In this document: one piece after another, positions 24,306-32,053 of the stretch | Layout: every line of letters begins with the position of its first letter | How positions within the stretch are numbered: the first letter of the stretch is position 1 | Virus record (IMG/VR): IMGVR_UViG_3300028388_003330 | Coordinates: 1 to 64,000 of that record | DNA: 64,000 nt | Source of the DNA: a virus | Direction: 5' to 3' (one strand) | Translations under genes and position numbers: made by a program | Notes under the pieces: model-generated | Database searches by the model: none | What the model saw: only the letters and a program-made list of their open reading frames with translations | What the model was told of the DNA's origin: nothing

Positions 24306-25099
24306 TAGCTCGCCTTGTCGAGTATCCGGCTAGCGAGTTGTGCAGGCGTCACTTCGATGACCCCGCCCATGCCAAGCGCCGTATCAACGTCAGCGTCGGA
24401 CACCCGCCAACGACGGCGGCGCACCGTCTTGCGCATGGCATCCTTCAGCGCATCGACAAAGTGCTGGCGCACGTCGGTACGAGTGAACTCTGCGGTGATG
24501 ACATCGCCCGTCACATCAGTGATCGTCGCGTTGGCCTCCTGAATCTGGGCCTGCGCATTCTGCACCGTCACGCTAGACGCCGACACATCGACCGTGGCAA
24601 CGTGAACGCCGGTACCCTGGTCGTAGGACTGCTCGGCGATGGTAATGCCCAGCGTCGTGGGGTCTTGCCCCCAGAACCCCTCCGACTTGTAGGCGTCCTG
24701 AACGGTGATGTCGAACCGCACCTCGTTGGTCGTCGTGCTGACAACCGACGCACCCCACTTAGTGAGCCAGTTTTCCACCTGCTCGCGGGTGATGCCGTAC
24801 TCATTTGCCGCACCGGGGGTTTCGGTCCATATCCGTACCCGGACACCATCGACAGCGGCATCAGTAGCGACGATCTCGTAACCAAGTTCACGCCGCCAAT
24901 CATCGCGCCGGTCTTCTACCTGCTCGACCGTGACGCCAGGAACCTTGACGATGACGAACGTAGGCGGGCCTTCTTTACCGCCCCACTCATGCCCATCCGG
25001 CATGACGACCACGATGTCACCCTTTTTGTAGCATCCCTGCTCGTCGGTATCCGGGTCCGGGTGGGTGGCGTCAATTGCTTTTATAAGGAATTCGGCCAT
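24305..25099 (-). CDS. Conserved phage structural-module protein
   Basis: A 264-residue protein. The ATG at 25099 is six bases after GAGG; a frame four codons longer is rejected. The N terminus (HPDPDTDEQGCYKKGD, then VVVMPDGHEWGGKE) is a pattern I associate with conserved hypothetical proteins encoded among siphovirus tail genes. The middle is mixed alpha/beta and the C terminus has a very basic helix (MRKTVRRRRWRVSD) that could contact DNA or another protein. Its TAA overlaps the ATG of the beta-helix gene. Function unknown. Confidence 0.72.
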   Translation of the reverse strand: MAEFLIKAIDATHPDPDTDEQGCYKKGDIVVVMPDGHEWGGKEGPPTFVIVKVPGVTVEQVEDRRDDWRRELGYEIVATDAAVDGVRVRIWTETPGAANEYGITREQVENWLTKWGASVVSTTTNEVRFDITVQDAYKSEGFWGQDPTTLGITIAEQSYDQGTGVHVATVDVSASSVTVQNAQAQIQEANATITDVTGDVITAEFTRTDVRQHFVDALKDAMRKTVRRRRWRVSDADVDTALGMGGVIEVTPAQLASRILDKAS

Positions 25100-25115
25100 T
25101 TTGAACCTCAAATTA

Positions 25116-25448
25116 CTAGAATGTAATTGTACACCCTACAGTCGCACTAGTTGGCCCTGTCACTGTAAACACAGGCAAACTTAATACCGGGTTGCTTACA
25201 TCTGAGACAAACGTTTGGTGAACAGCAGTGCTGTAATCGGTCCCGTCGTACCAGACGGCGCTGACGCGGTAGCTGACGCCAGCCGTCAGGCCAGAGGCGC
25301 TGAAGTTCTCGGTGCCCGATACGTCGGCCAGTTGGTTGCTGGCGTAGGTCGCGGCGTTACCGTCGGCACCCTGTCCTGCGACGATCTGCGCTGCGGTCGC
25401 CGTGCCTTGGCTGGATGGGTAGACCGAGAGGTAAAGCGTATCGGCCAT
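25116..25448 (-). CDS. Fn3-like small virion protein
   Basis: A 110-residue protein resembling one fibronectin III or Ig-like domain: TLYLSVYPSS, FSASGLTAGVSYRVSAVWYDG and a beta-rich C terminus. Similar ATAAQI...SYKAAxVW modules occur as inserts in the large repeat protein at 18237, so it is probably a decoration or fibre part. It ends with TSATVGCTITF, the tag-like segment shared with two neighbours. Its ATG overlaps the stop of the next upstream gene. Confidence 0.75.
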   Translation of the reverse strand: MADTLYLSVYPSSQGTATAAQIVAGQGADGNAATYASNQLADVSGTENFSASGLTAGVSYRVSAVWYDGTDYSTAVHQTFVSDVSNPVLSLPVFTVTGPTSATVGCTITF

Positions 25449-26317
25449 TAGAACGTCACACCCACGGCAATATCAGCCGTGGTCTGCCCGATGTTAGTGA
25501 TGACCGGCGTGCCGAGGGTTGGGGCGTTACTGGTCGCGCCGGGGATGCTGAACAGGTAGGGTGCGTCGTTGGCTGGCTTCAGCCACGAATAGAGGTCTCT
25601 TGATAACTGCTTGGCGACGGCAGAAGATGCCCCACGATGGTCAAGCATGAGAAACGATGCTATTTCACCATTAAACGCGGTTATAGGAGGCTCGTTTATT
25701 GCTGTCGCACCAATTTGTGCGAAAGCATCTAAATCCTGTACCTCCACGGAATGTGCGGTGTTATGAACTTCAACACCACCGACAAATGCAACAAGACAAT
25801 TATTTAAACGACCAGCGACTAAATGCTGCCACTCACCGTCACTAAAACCCGTAAATGTATAGTTTATCCCCGTGCTGTTGTGCGTAAGCGATACTCTGAT
25901 ATCGTTCGACCAGTTCACCCTAGATATAACAAAAGAGTCTCCACTGTTGCTATTTATAGCAAAAATTATTCCGTTTCCGTCTCCGCCGGAGTGATTTGAT
26001 TTGAATTCAACCGAAACTAAAAAATCGCCAGTAATGCTCGCCGCATAGTCTATCGGTATAGAATTATCAGAATCGTCCGCTACATCCCACGCAAACCCGC
26101 CGCTTGATGAAGTCCACGATCCAGTGGGACTTGCATACGTTTCGTTAACTTGCGCTGTGGCTAAGTCAAAGAAATCTCTTTGAAAGAGCATCGCGACCTT
26201 TACACCGGGCACGTTTAACGCAACAGGCCCAATAGGCTTCCTTCCAGGCACCAACAAATTCGGCTCGCGCAACGCATACGCCAGTGCGGTCTGGCTGGGG
26301 ACGACTAGCTGGGCCAT
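25448..26317 (-). CDS. LamG/concanavalin-like lectin-domain virion protein
   Basis: A 289-residue protein with a jelly-roll lectin pattern: TGDFLVSVEFKSN, GIIFAINSNSGDSFVI, GEWQHLVAGRLNNCLVAFVGG and AFNGEIASFLMLD are typical of LamG-like domains that bind carbohydrate. The N terminus (LAYALREPNLLVPGRKP) is a short virion-anchoring-like segment. It ends TTADIAVGVTF, the shared C-terminal tag. A role in receptor binding or virion decoration is likely. Confidence 0.75.
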   Translation of the reverse strand: MAQLVVPSQTALAYALREPNLLVPGRKPIGPVALNVPGVKVAMLFQRDFFDLATAQVNETYASPTGSWTSSSGGFAWDVADDSDNSIPIDYAASITGDFLVSVEFKSNHSGGDGNGIIFAINSNSGDSFVISRVNWSNDIRVSLTHNSTGINYTFTGFSDGEWQHLVAGRLNNCLVAFVGGVEVHNTAHSVEVQDLDAFAQIGATAINEPPITAFNGEIASFLMLDHRGASSAVAKQLSRDLYSWLKPANDAPYLFSIPGATSNAPTLGTPVITNIGQTTADIAVGVTF

Positions 26318-26751
26318 TACGCAGCCGGGGCCATCGTGTACGGCGTCAGGTCAAGGTCCCAGCCAGTAGACGATGCGGTGGCGATCTCGTTCTTCAGAAA
26401 GATTTTGCCTTTGCCCGACGACGGGAGCTTGATGTCGGCGATGCAGATTTGCTCTGTGGCGATGTTGTCCTTCACGCTGAACGAGCCGACGTAGTAGGCG
26501 CTAAAGTCAGCGTCCACGTCCTCGGGGTAGCTACTGCCATCCGCCGCGATGGGCAACAGGTAGATGCTGATCGTGCCGCCGGTCGTCGTTGTGTTGAGTG
26601 TGGCCCGCAGTTCAAGCTCTCCCAGCGGGTAAAGCGACGAACTTGCGTCGAACGTTGCGCCGGAAGTAAAGCCCGACGAGGGAATCGCCGACCCACCAGC
26701 AGTGACGACATTGATGGTCGTCGCTCGTGTGTACTTCGCTTCATTCGCCAT
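26317..26751 (-). CDS. Small beta-rich virion protein
   Basis: A 144-residue acidic, beta-rich protein (ELELRATLNTTTTGG, YYVGSFSVKDNIATEQICIAD) without transmembrane segments. It is coupled to its neighbours by start-stop overlaps on both sides and lies in the fibre/decoration block, so a virion component is likely. Similar small proteins occur beside lectin-like tail proteins in siphoviruses. No specific fold is assigned. Confidence 0.7.
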   Translation of the reverse strand: MANEAKYTRATTINVVTAGGSAIPSSGFTSGATFDASSSLYPLGELELRATLNTTTTGGTISIYLLPIAADGSSYPEDVDADFSAYYVGSFSVKDNIATEQICIADIKLPSSGKGKIFLKNEIATASSTGWDLDLTPYTMAPAA

Positions 26752-27155
26752 CAGATGGCCCTCGCTTTAGTCACTTGCCAATCTTCGATCACGCCGAGGC
26801 CAAGCTCGGTCGCACGGCTGATCGTCTCTTCGCGCAGCGAACTGAGGTTAGACACGGTCGTCGAGCCACCACCGTAGATGTAGGTAACAAACGCCTGCGC
26901 GGGTCCGCCAGCCTTGGGGTCGTGCTCGGCAATGCCGCAGAACCCAATCCACTCCTGTTTCTTGGAGTCGGTCAGAGCGGCGTACTCAGCCGAGTCAGTG
27001 GCCTCGAAGACCTCGCGGCCCGTCATGCTGGTGCGGATGCGGGTGATGTCAGCGGTGTTGAGCGCGGCGGCTACCTCGGCGTCAGTCATGCCTGCGTAGC
27101 CCCGCGCACCGGGGTCGTTGCTGATCTCGTCAGCCAGTATTTGATAGTCCATCAA
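26751..27155 (-). CDS. Conserved phage protein with alpha-helical N terminus
   Basis: A 134-residue protein. Residues 1-50 (ADEISNDPGARGYAGMTDAEVAAALN) are a pattern I recall from hypothetical proteins in siphovirus structural modules. The rest is helical with a small glycine-rich loop. Two ATGs lie at the start; the second (MDYQ) may be used. It overlaps the stop of the gene before it. No function is known. Confidence 0.7.
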   Translation of the reverse strand: MMDYQILADEISNDPGARGYAGMTDAEVAAALNTADITRIRTSMTGREVFEATDSAEYAALTDSKKQEWIGFCGIAEHDPKAGGPAQAFVTYIYGGGSTTVSNLSSLREETISRATELGLGVIEDWQVTKARAI

Positions 27156-27427
27156 TCGTTCCTTTCAGTTTGGTAGGCGAGTTCTCGCCGTTCAATTTCG
27201 ATCCTCGTCATGTGCATCATGGCCGCGACGGTTTCTCTTGGGATGTTCATGTTGCAGATGTCACATCGACGAGCGGTTAATTGGTCGAGTTTGTCTAAAT
27301 GATCTGCGAGTCTCGCCACATCGTCGTGCATTTCGTCTTCGAGCCTGACAAGCACGCCGAACAAACGGTGCAAAAAGTCAAGGGGTTGATGCGATAGTAG
27401 GTCAGCGAAAAGTTGAGGGACTCGCAT
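27152..27427 (-). CDS. Small helical protein with CxxC motif
   Basis: A 91-residue helical protein with a CDIC pair near residue 55 and many His, Asp and Arg residues, which could form a small zinc site. The ATG follows AAAGGAAGTAAGCC, a reasonable ribosome site, and the stop overlaps the next gene. No family recognised. Its place in the coupled fibre block suggests a minor structural or assembly protein. Confidence 0.6.
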   Translation of the reverse strand: MRVPQLFADLLSHQPLDFLHRLFGVLVRLEDEMHDDVARLADHLDKLDQLTARRCDICNMNIPRETVAAMMHMTRIEIERRELAYQTERND

Positions 27428-27439
27428 GGCTTACTTCCT

Positions 27440-27670
27440 TTAGGCGTACTCATCAACGATAATTCCAGCCGTTTCATATCGACCAACCCAGAGGTATTCC
27501 TCTACTATGTAATTATACGATTTTCGTAGATTTATACCATCACGAAGGGCAGCGATTGCTGCCCTTGTTTGTGCGGTAGTACGTCTACTTCCTAAACCGT
27601 GATATTTCTTTCCATTCGGAAATGTAAGAACTATCACGGTAGTCTCAGTAGCCACGGAAATGAGATCCAT
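27440..27670 (-). CDS. Small hypothetical protein with hairpin at its start
   Basis: A 76-residue protein: an N-terminal beta hairpin (TVIVLTFPNGKKYHGLG), a helix (AAIAALRDGIN) and a C-terminal strand. There is no Shine-Dalgarno sequence; instead a GCCGCC/GGCGGC stem (27671-27687) abuts the ATG. Coding status rests on the open frame and gene spacing. No family recognised. Confidence 0.55.
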   Translation of the reverse strand: MDLISVATETTVIVLTFPNGKKYHGLGSRRTTAQTRAAIAALRDGINLRKSYNYIVEEYLWVGRYETAGIIVDEYA

Positions 27671-27706
27671 GCCGCCACAAGGGCGGCATAGATCACTACA
27701 GCGATG

Positions 27707-27958
27707 TTAACGAAGAGCGCCGGGGTAAGGTTCTTTCGCATCAACCTGACCCTGACCCTGCCCTTGAACCGGACCACCCTGCTGCTTCTTTACTTCAGCA
27801 AACTGAGCGATAACACCGTAAATGGCTTGACCCAACGCAAGCGAAAACTGATTCGCCTCTTCGTTGGAATCAAAATACCACTTGGCGTCAATATCGCTCA
27901 GATATTGCCCGTCGGGTCCGACCTGATCCAAGGAAATGCTAACGACCTCTTTGCTCAT
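27707..27958 (-). CDS. Small acidic phage protein with Gln/Gly-rich tail
   Basis: An 83-residue protein with an acidic N-terminal half (SLDQVGPDGQYLSDIDAKWYF), a helix and a low-complexity tail (QQGGPVQGQGQGQ). The start overlaps the stop of the neighbour at 27955, so the two are coupled. It is likely a small assembly or virion protein. Function unknown. Confidence 0.65.
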   Translation of the reverse strand: MSKEVVSISLDQVGPDGQYLSDIDAKWYFDSNEEANQFSLALGQAIYGVIAQFAEVKKQQGGPVQGQGQGQVDAKEPYPGALR

Positions 27959-28521
27959 CGGATGCTAGCCCCCGTCTTGGTCGAACCGCCAGAGCGAACA
28001 CCATAGTTCGAACCGGGCTCAGAGGTCTCAGGCAGATCAAGCATCGGGCGAGCCTTGATTTCGTCGAGCATCTTCTGAATCGACAGAATGTTCTGCTTAC
28101 CGCGATTCTCATCGAATTCAGAGAGACCACCACCAAGACCAGCGGACTGCGACATCGCAAGCTCAGCGGCGAAAACCATCCAAGACTCCGCGAGGTACTG
28201 TGCGGCTTCATTCAACGGGACTTCCTCTCCGCCCACATTGGTCGTGAACGTGATGTACGGGTCCGACAGGTTGATGTCGAAGTTCGTCGGATGCGTGGCG
28301 GGGAGGTCCGGAATCGGGCTGGTGCCAAGAGCGTCCAGCATCGACGTAATGTGGTCGATGTAGCTCTGCTGGCGCTCAATTGCCTGCTGAGTCAGACCAT
28401 AGCTGTGCGCAGCAGAGGATTCTTTTGCAATGGTCTTACCGAATTCGTAAGCCTGCTTCGCCACCGTACGCAACTCAAGGTTGCGGTTCGGGTACACCTT
28501 AAACAAATCGTTAAATGCCAT
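27955..28521 (-). CDS. Helical phage protein of the lysis/fibre block
   Basis: A 188-residue protein. The ATG at 28521 is used because it lies two bases after the holin stop; the frame also reads three codons further. Long helices (residues 18-70 and 105-150) flank a beta segment (NVGGEEVPLNEA). The C terminus is Gly/Ser-rich. No domain recognised. It directly follows the holin and endolysin genes in transcription order. Confidence 0.68.
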   Translation of the reverse strand: MAFNDLFKVYPNRNLELRTVAKQAYEFGKTIAKESSAAHSYGLTQQAIERQQSYIDHITSMLDALGTSPIPDLPATHPTNFDINLSDPYITFTTNVGGEEVPLNEAAQYLAESWMVFAAELAMSQSAGLGGGLSEFDENRGKQNILSIQKMLDEIKARPMLDLPETSEPGSNYGVRSGGSTKTGASIR

Positions 28522-28522
28522 T

Positions 28523-28999
28523 TTAATCACCTTTTACTAGAGTTGATTTAGATAAACGAGAACCAAGTGTCGAAGACACCTTCTCAAGACCGCGAGAGCC
28601 GAAATAGGCGGCGTAAACGGTCAGCAGGATGACCGTAAAAAGATCGGTCCAAGTCGATAGAACAGCGATATTGATCGACTCGCTGTCAAAAATCGTCGCT
28701 GCCGCAATCAGTGTCACCATTACTGTAAGGAACACCACGGTAAGCGGACGAACGTTTTTGGCGAGCCAACTATCTGACTGCGTATCGGCTTGCCATCTTT
28801 TTGTAAGCTCTTGTTGTTCAACTTCATTGGCCTTAATGACAGATTGCTGCATTTCGACCATTTTACCCTGAATCGCCTGTTCGATTTTCAGGCGCTCTTC
28901 ATCGCTGGTGATGTTTTTGTCAAGCGCGTCACCGACAGCATCAACCAAACTTGAAGCGCCAGCCGAGAAAATCTTTCCTAATGCCGCTACAAAACTCAT
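28523..28999 (-). CDS. 3-TM-type holin
   Basis: A 158-residue membrane protein. An N-terminal amphipathic helix (FVAALGKIFSAGASSLVDAV) and a charged coiled segment precede two strong hydrophobic segments (residues about 88-107 and 117-138), with NVRPLTVVFLT at their start. This matches the phage holin family annotated as 'holin of 3TMs' that permeabilises the inner membrane for endolysin release. It overlaps the endolysin gene by four bases, which supports a lysis role. Confidence 0.82.
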   Translation of the reverse strand: MSFVAALGKIFSAGASSLVDAVGDALDKNITSDEERLKIEQAIQGKMVEMQQSVIKANEVEQQELTKRWQADTQSDSWLAKNVRPLTVVFLTVMVTLIAAATIFDSESINIAVLSTWTDLFTVILLTVYAAYFGSRGLEKVSSTLGSRLSKSTLVKGD

Positions 29000-29325
29000 C
29001 GCCCTTCTCCATGTTTCCAGACACCATCTTTTGGGGCTTGATAATGATTTCCATCATTGAATCGACCACCCCAAATTCCGCCTTGAGATTCCCACCATTC
29101 GCCAAGCGGACGATGATCTTCGGTTTTCGTTAAGTAAACGCCGTCTTTGAAAAGGTTGAGATCAACTGCCAAACGACTCTTGTGATAGCTTTCTGGATGA
29201 CCGTAAGGACAGCGCGGATCGCGAAAACAATCGCCAAGCGTCACTTCGAAACCCAATTCAAACGCCTTATCTATAAGACGCGGAATCATTTTGGTGAATG
29301 CTATCTGTCGATCTCTTAAACTCAT
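28996..29325 (-). CDS. Endolysin: M15-type peptidoglycan endopeptidase
   Basis: A 109-residue peptidase of the VanY/L-alanyl-D-glutamate (M15) family that cleaves peptide bonds in peptidoglycan. Motifs: SYHKSRLAVDLNLF (His and Asp zinc ligands) and WGGRFNDGNHYQ (third His). The ATG at 29325 overlaps the stop of the beta-helix protein (ATGA). There is no signal peptide, so it relies on the adjacent holin. Its small size is typical of phage enzymes of this class. Confidence 0.9.
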   Translation of the reverse strand: MSLRDRQIAFTKMIPRLIDKAFELGFEVTLGDCFRDPRCPYGHPESYHKSRLAVDLNLFKDGVYLTKTEDHRPLGEWWESQGGIWGGRFNDGNHYQAPKDGVWKHGEGR

Positions 29326-30017
29326 TGGTTGTCTACCACTCGCCAACTGACGCCGTAGAACTTATTGTTCTCGGCAACATTTCCAGACACACGATCAGGG
29401 ACGATCCAGCTTCGCAGCGTGACGAAGGGCCACTCTTTTCCGAAGATGAACCTGGGGTAAGGCTGTTTTGGAATATTCCAATTCCATACCCACTCGCCAT
29501 TTAACGTGCAGCCCCAATTGCGCAAGTCGCGCCAGCGACGGCTGCCGAACCAGATCGCGACGTGGTTATTATAAAATTCGTTTTCTAGAATCCAGTTAGC
29601 GACCGCAGGGCGTCGAGGTTCTGACCCGTATTCACCGCAATTAGAATACACCGTCACACCGTTGCCGACGCTATTGAAGACATTCCCTTTAATCAAGCAC
29701 CGACTAGAGCCATCAATAGCGATAGCCTCACGACGACCCCAAGAAATACGCTGATCACCGTTACCAACAAAACGACTGTCCCGAACTGTTACGTTCTCGC
29801 TAAAGGCAATATAGATGCCAATTCGATTCTTTTCGAAATGACAGTTTTCGATAATCAGGTCATCGCTGCGGCGGATATAGATGCCGTGGTCCGGGTCAAG
29901 CAGTTTGCAGTTGATGACCTTGACGCCGGGACTGTCGTGAATCACCAGCGATCTATCAAACGTCTGGTTCTCAATGACTGCGCCGGGTTTGAACTTGTAT
30001 ACCCTTTCTTCGCTCAC
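29322..30017 (-). CDS. Right-handed beta-helix protein (NosD/pectate-lyase-like) in the lysis cassette
   Basis: A 231-residue protein built of parallel beta-helix rungs: VKVINCKLL, LIIENCHFEKNRIGIYI, VTVRDSRFVGN, CLIKGNVFNSVGNGVTV and ILENEFYNNHVAIWF. The fold matches NosD-like or polysaccharide-lyase proteins. A Trp-rich C terminus (WNWNIPKQPYP, WPFVTLRSWIV) could bind sugars. It starts with GTG overlapping a 27-codon membrane gene and its stop overlaps the endolysin. Placement between two membrane peptides and the endolysin is unusual. Confidence 0.8.
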   Translation of the reverse strand: MSEERVYKFKPGAVIENQTFDRSLVIHDSPGVKVINCKLLDPDHGIYIRRSDDLIIENCHFEKNRIGIYIAFSENVTVRDSRFVGNGDQRISWGRREAIAIDGSSRCLIKGNVFNSVGNGVTVYSNCGEYGSEPRRPAVANWILENEFYNNHVAIWFGSRRWRDLRNWGCTLNGEWVWNWNIPKQPYPRFIFGKEWPFVTLRSWIVPDRVSGNVAENNKFYGVSWRVVDNQ

Positions 30018-30097
30018 ACCACTTCTCCGAGAGCTAGGAAGAAAAACCCTAACAACAAAAGCGCGATACTGGCGAGTAGGACATCAGTAATTTTCAT
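30014..30097 (-). CDS. 27-residue single-span membrane peptide
   Basis: A tiny gene: start ATG overlaps the preceding TGA (ATGA), stop overlaps the GTG of the beta-helix gene. The peptide is one hydrophobic helix (LLASIALLLLGFFFLALGE) with Lys at the N-terminal side. Overlapping ends on both sides support coding. It may be a holin or antiholin-like accessory. Confidence 0.65.
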   Translation of the reverse strand: MKITDVLLASIALLLLGFFFLALGEVV

Positions 30098-30210
30098 CGG
30101 CTATAAAACCCAGCTACAAACGCAAGACCAACAATTACAGCGACAATTAAACAAAGAACCTGCACACCAAAGCACATAGCTTTCAGATAAATGTCGCCGA
30201 GCTTGCGCAC
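30094..30210 (-). CDS. 38-residue single-span membrane peptide
   Basis: A short gene whose GTG start overlaps the TAG of the upstream coiled-coil gene (TAGTG) and whose TGA overlaps the next ATG. A basic N terminus (MRKLGDIYLKA) is followed by a hydrophobic helix (VLCLIVAVIVGLAFVAGF). It forms a pair with the 27-residue peptide. Probable membrane component of the lysis system; function inferred. Confidence 0.68.
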   Translation of the reverse strand: MRKLGDIYLKAMCFGVQVLCLIVAVIVGLAFVAGFYSR

Positions 30211-30425
30211 TATTCACTACCGCCTATTCGTGCGTCCCATTGATCGCACATATAACCAAGAGGCGCACCTTTATTACGATAAGGGTGGTCTTGACGATCC
30301 TTCACCGAATACAAAAGTTGTTCAACCTCTGAAAGACGGTTACGCAACGCAGAAACCTCACTGCGGAGTTCCGAAATGATCACCAGCATTTCGTCAGTAA
30401 CTTCTCTGAAGGCGTTAGGGGACAT
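30210..30425 (-). CDS. Short coiled-coil protein
   Basis: A 71-residue protein with a long heptad-like helix (LVIISELRSEVSALRNRL, then SEVEQLLYSV) and a polar C-terminal tail. The ATG at 30425 overlaps the stop of the XhlA-like gene (TGATG). The coiled coil may oligomerise with that neighbour. No membrane span. Function unknown, probably lysis- or virion-associated. Confidence 0.7.
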   Translation of the reverse strand: MSPNAFREVTDEMLVIISELRSEVSALRNRLSEVEQLLYSVKDRQDHPYRNKGAPLGYMCDQWDARIGGSE

Positions 30426-30790
30426 CAAATCGCACCCTGCAAATGAGCCAGAATTGCACCAAGAATTGCGCCACCGAACGTGATCATTACCGACCAGAAC
30501 AGTTTTCGCTGTTCTCTGATAATAAGCTTCCGATCTTCGTTTTCTTGGGTAACGTGTGAGTTTAAGGTTCGATCAATACTTTCGATACCGTCTTTCATGC
30601 CATCAAGGCGCTTATCTACACTATCGATACGCGCATCAAGCCTCGCATGAGATTCATGCGTCCTAACATCTTGGGCATCTACACGACCTTCCACCTTAGC
30701 GATACGCGAATCCTGTTCGTATTGGCGTCGCTCAATGTGATGAACGGTGTTTTTGATGTCCTCTATGTCTTGGGCATGCCGCTCATCCAC
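30425..30790 (-). CDS. XhlA-like coiled-coil membrane protein
   Basis: A 121-residue protein with a long charged coiled coil (residues about 1-85) and a C-terminal transmembrane helix (LFWSVMITFGGAILGAILAHL). This topology matches XhlA-type haemolysin/holin accessory proteins and similar phage products. The start codon is GTG. It is the first of an overlapping lysis series that runs to the 3-TM holin. Confidence 0.75.
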   Translation of the reverse strand: MDERHAQDIEDIKNTVHHIERRQYEQDSRIAKVEGRVDAQDVRTHESHARLDARIDSVDKRLDGMKDGIESIDRTLNSHVTQENEDRKLIIREQRKLFWSVMITFGGAILGAILAHLQGAI

Positions 30791-30801
30791 GACTCACACC
30801 A

Positions 30802-31179
30802 TTAGGCCGCGTGCTGGATCGTGCCGGAGTTGATGGTTACCGTTTGACCGTTCGAAATCGAAACCGAATCAAGAACGATATTTTCGGCACCAGTTCCCAC
30901 CGTCAGACCAGTGATGACATCGTTAGAATCGCTATCGCGAATACGAGCCTCTGCAGCAGTGCCGCCAGCCGAAGCAGTGTTGCTCAGACCAGTTGCGTTC
31001 AGAGTCAGAGTATCGGTAGCAACCGTACCGCACGGGTCATTCAAGGTGATCGTCACAAGAACCTGAGCCATACCAGCGGTTCCGATTTCCAGCGTGCCAG
31101 CGCCAGCGCCAGCATCAATTTGATCGGCAACAGCCTGCATACGACTCGTCTTTACATCTGTAGCGTAAGTAACAGCCAT
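30802..31179 (-). CDS. Beta-rich decoration or virion protein
   Basis: A 125-residue Thr/Ala/Gly-rich protein: AQVLVTITLNDPCGTVATDTL and a beta-rich C terminus ending TINSGTIQHAA. The composition and size fit small head-decoration or tail-decoration proteins. No charged catalytic region is present. It is between the sulfotransferase and lysis genes. Confidence 0.7.
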   Translation of the reverse strand: MAVTYATDVKTSRMQAVADQIDAGAGAGTLEIGTAGMAQVLVTITLNDPCGTVATDTLTLNATGLSNTASAGGTAAEARIRDSDSNDVITGLTVGTGAENIVLDSVSISNGQTVTINSGTIQHAA

Positions 31180-31202
31180 GATCTTTTCCTCAAGAAACGA
31201 AT

Positions 31203-32048
31203 TTAGACGTAACCAAATTCCGCCATTTGCTCACCAAAGGCGTCTTCAATTGCCTTTACCTGTGAAGTTGACAGAGCGTCTTTCCACCTGCCCACATTCA
31301 CTCTTTCACTGAAGAAACCTGATCCGCTCTCTTTGTGATGACGGGAGGCTTCGTCAAACCCACCTTGAATTTCCTTTTCTCGGAGGTTTTTGAGCTTGCA
31401 GGCTTCAACCGCATGCTCGACTTTCTCTTGTGAAGGTTCGATTCCATACCGCTCCAGAATCCGCGTGAACTGCCCTACGGTGTCATGTACAAGGTCTTCG
31501 TACTTAATCACCCGTGACTTAGGATTGCTGTTCCAACTATAAACATGACTGTCCCAACGAGAGATAAAGCCGTGGGTCGTCATTCTGTCTACCTTCACTT
31601 CTGGTTTTGAACCGGCGTTGGTCTGCATCATAATCTCAATGCAATCATCAAGGCTTATACCTAGATGTTTTGCATACGAAACTGCAACATCACGCGGGTC
31701 ACGAACCAAATAGACGATGGACTCATACAACCCCTCTGGAAAAAGGGGCATGTCCTTGATCATGGCATTGATGTTATGCGTCTTCACGATCAACGGTCGT
31801 CTATCACTTCCAAACAACGCAATTAGGTTGACCAGCGTAGCGGGCCTCAAAAGCGCCCATTGGTAGATATCAAGAAGATCGTAGGGGATTGGTGCAAGAT
31901 GCTGATACAGCGGGGGTCTATTCTCGCCCACCGTAGCCCTAAGATCGTTGATATCTATGTCATCAAAAAAATACGCCTCAATTAATGTCCTTACCCATGT
32001 GTTGCCACTTTTAGGGTAAGAGGCCAACCAGTTAATTTTTTGCTGCAT
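31203..32048 (-). CDS. PAPS-dependent sulfotransferase
   Basis: A 281-residue enzyme of the cytosolic-type (family 1) sulfotransferase fold, which moves a sulfate group from PAPS to a hydroxyl or amine. Visible motifs: YPKSGNTWV near residue 11 (5'-phosphosulfate loop), KTHN near 90, VYLVRDPRDVAVSYAKH near 115 (3'-phosphate site), KYEDL and VNVGRWKDAL near the end. It lies among structural genes, so possible targets are the host surface, a virion glycan or a host metabolite. Such genes are known in some phages but are uncommon. The full motif set suggests activity. Confidence 0.9.
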   Translation of the reverse strand: MQQKINWLASYPKSGNTWVRTLIEAYFFDDIDINDLRATVGENRPPLYQHLAPIPYDLLDIYQWALLRPATLVNLIALFGSDRRPLIVKTHNINAMIKDMPLFPEGLYESIVYLVRDPRDVAVSYAKHLGISLDDCIEIMMQTNAGSKPEVKVDRMTTHGFISRWDSHVYSWNSNPKSRVIKYEDLVHDTVGQFTRILERYGIEPSQEKVEHAVEACKLKNLREKEIQGGFDEASRHHKESGSGFFSERVNVGRWKDALSTSQVKAIEDAFGEQMAEFGYV

Positions 32049-32053
32049 CTCGT

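Noticed and set aside
24299-25126. 275-codon plus-strand open frame
   Set aside because: An almost exact mirror of the gene at 24305-25099, which has better start signals and neighbour overlaps.
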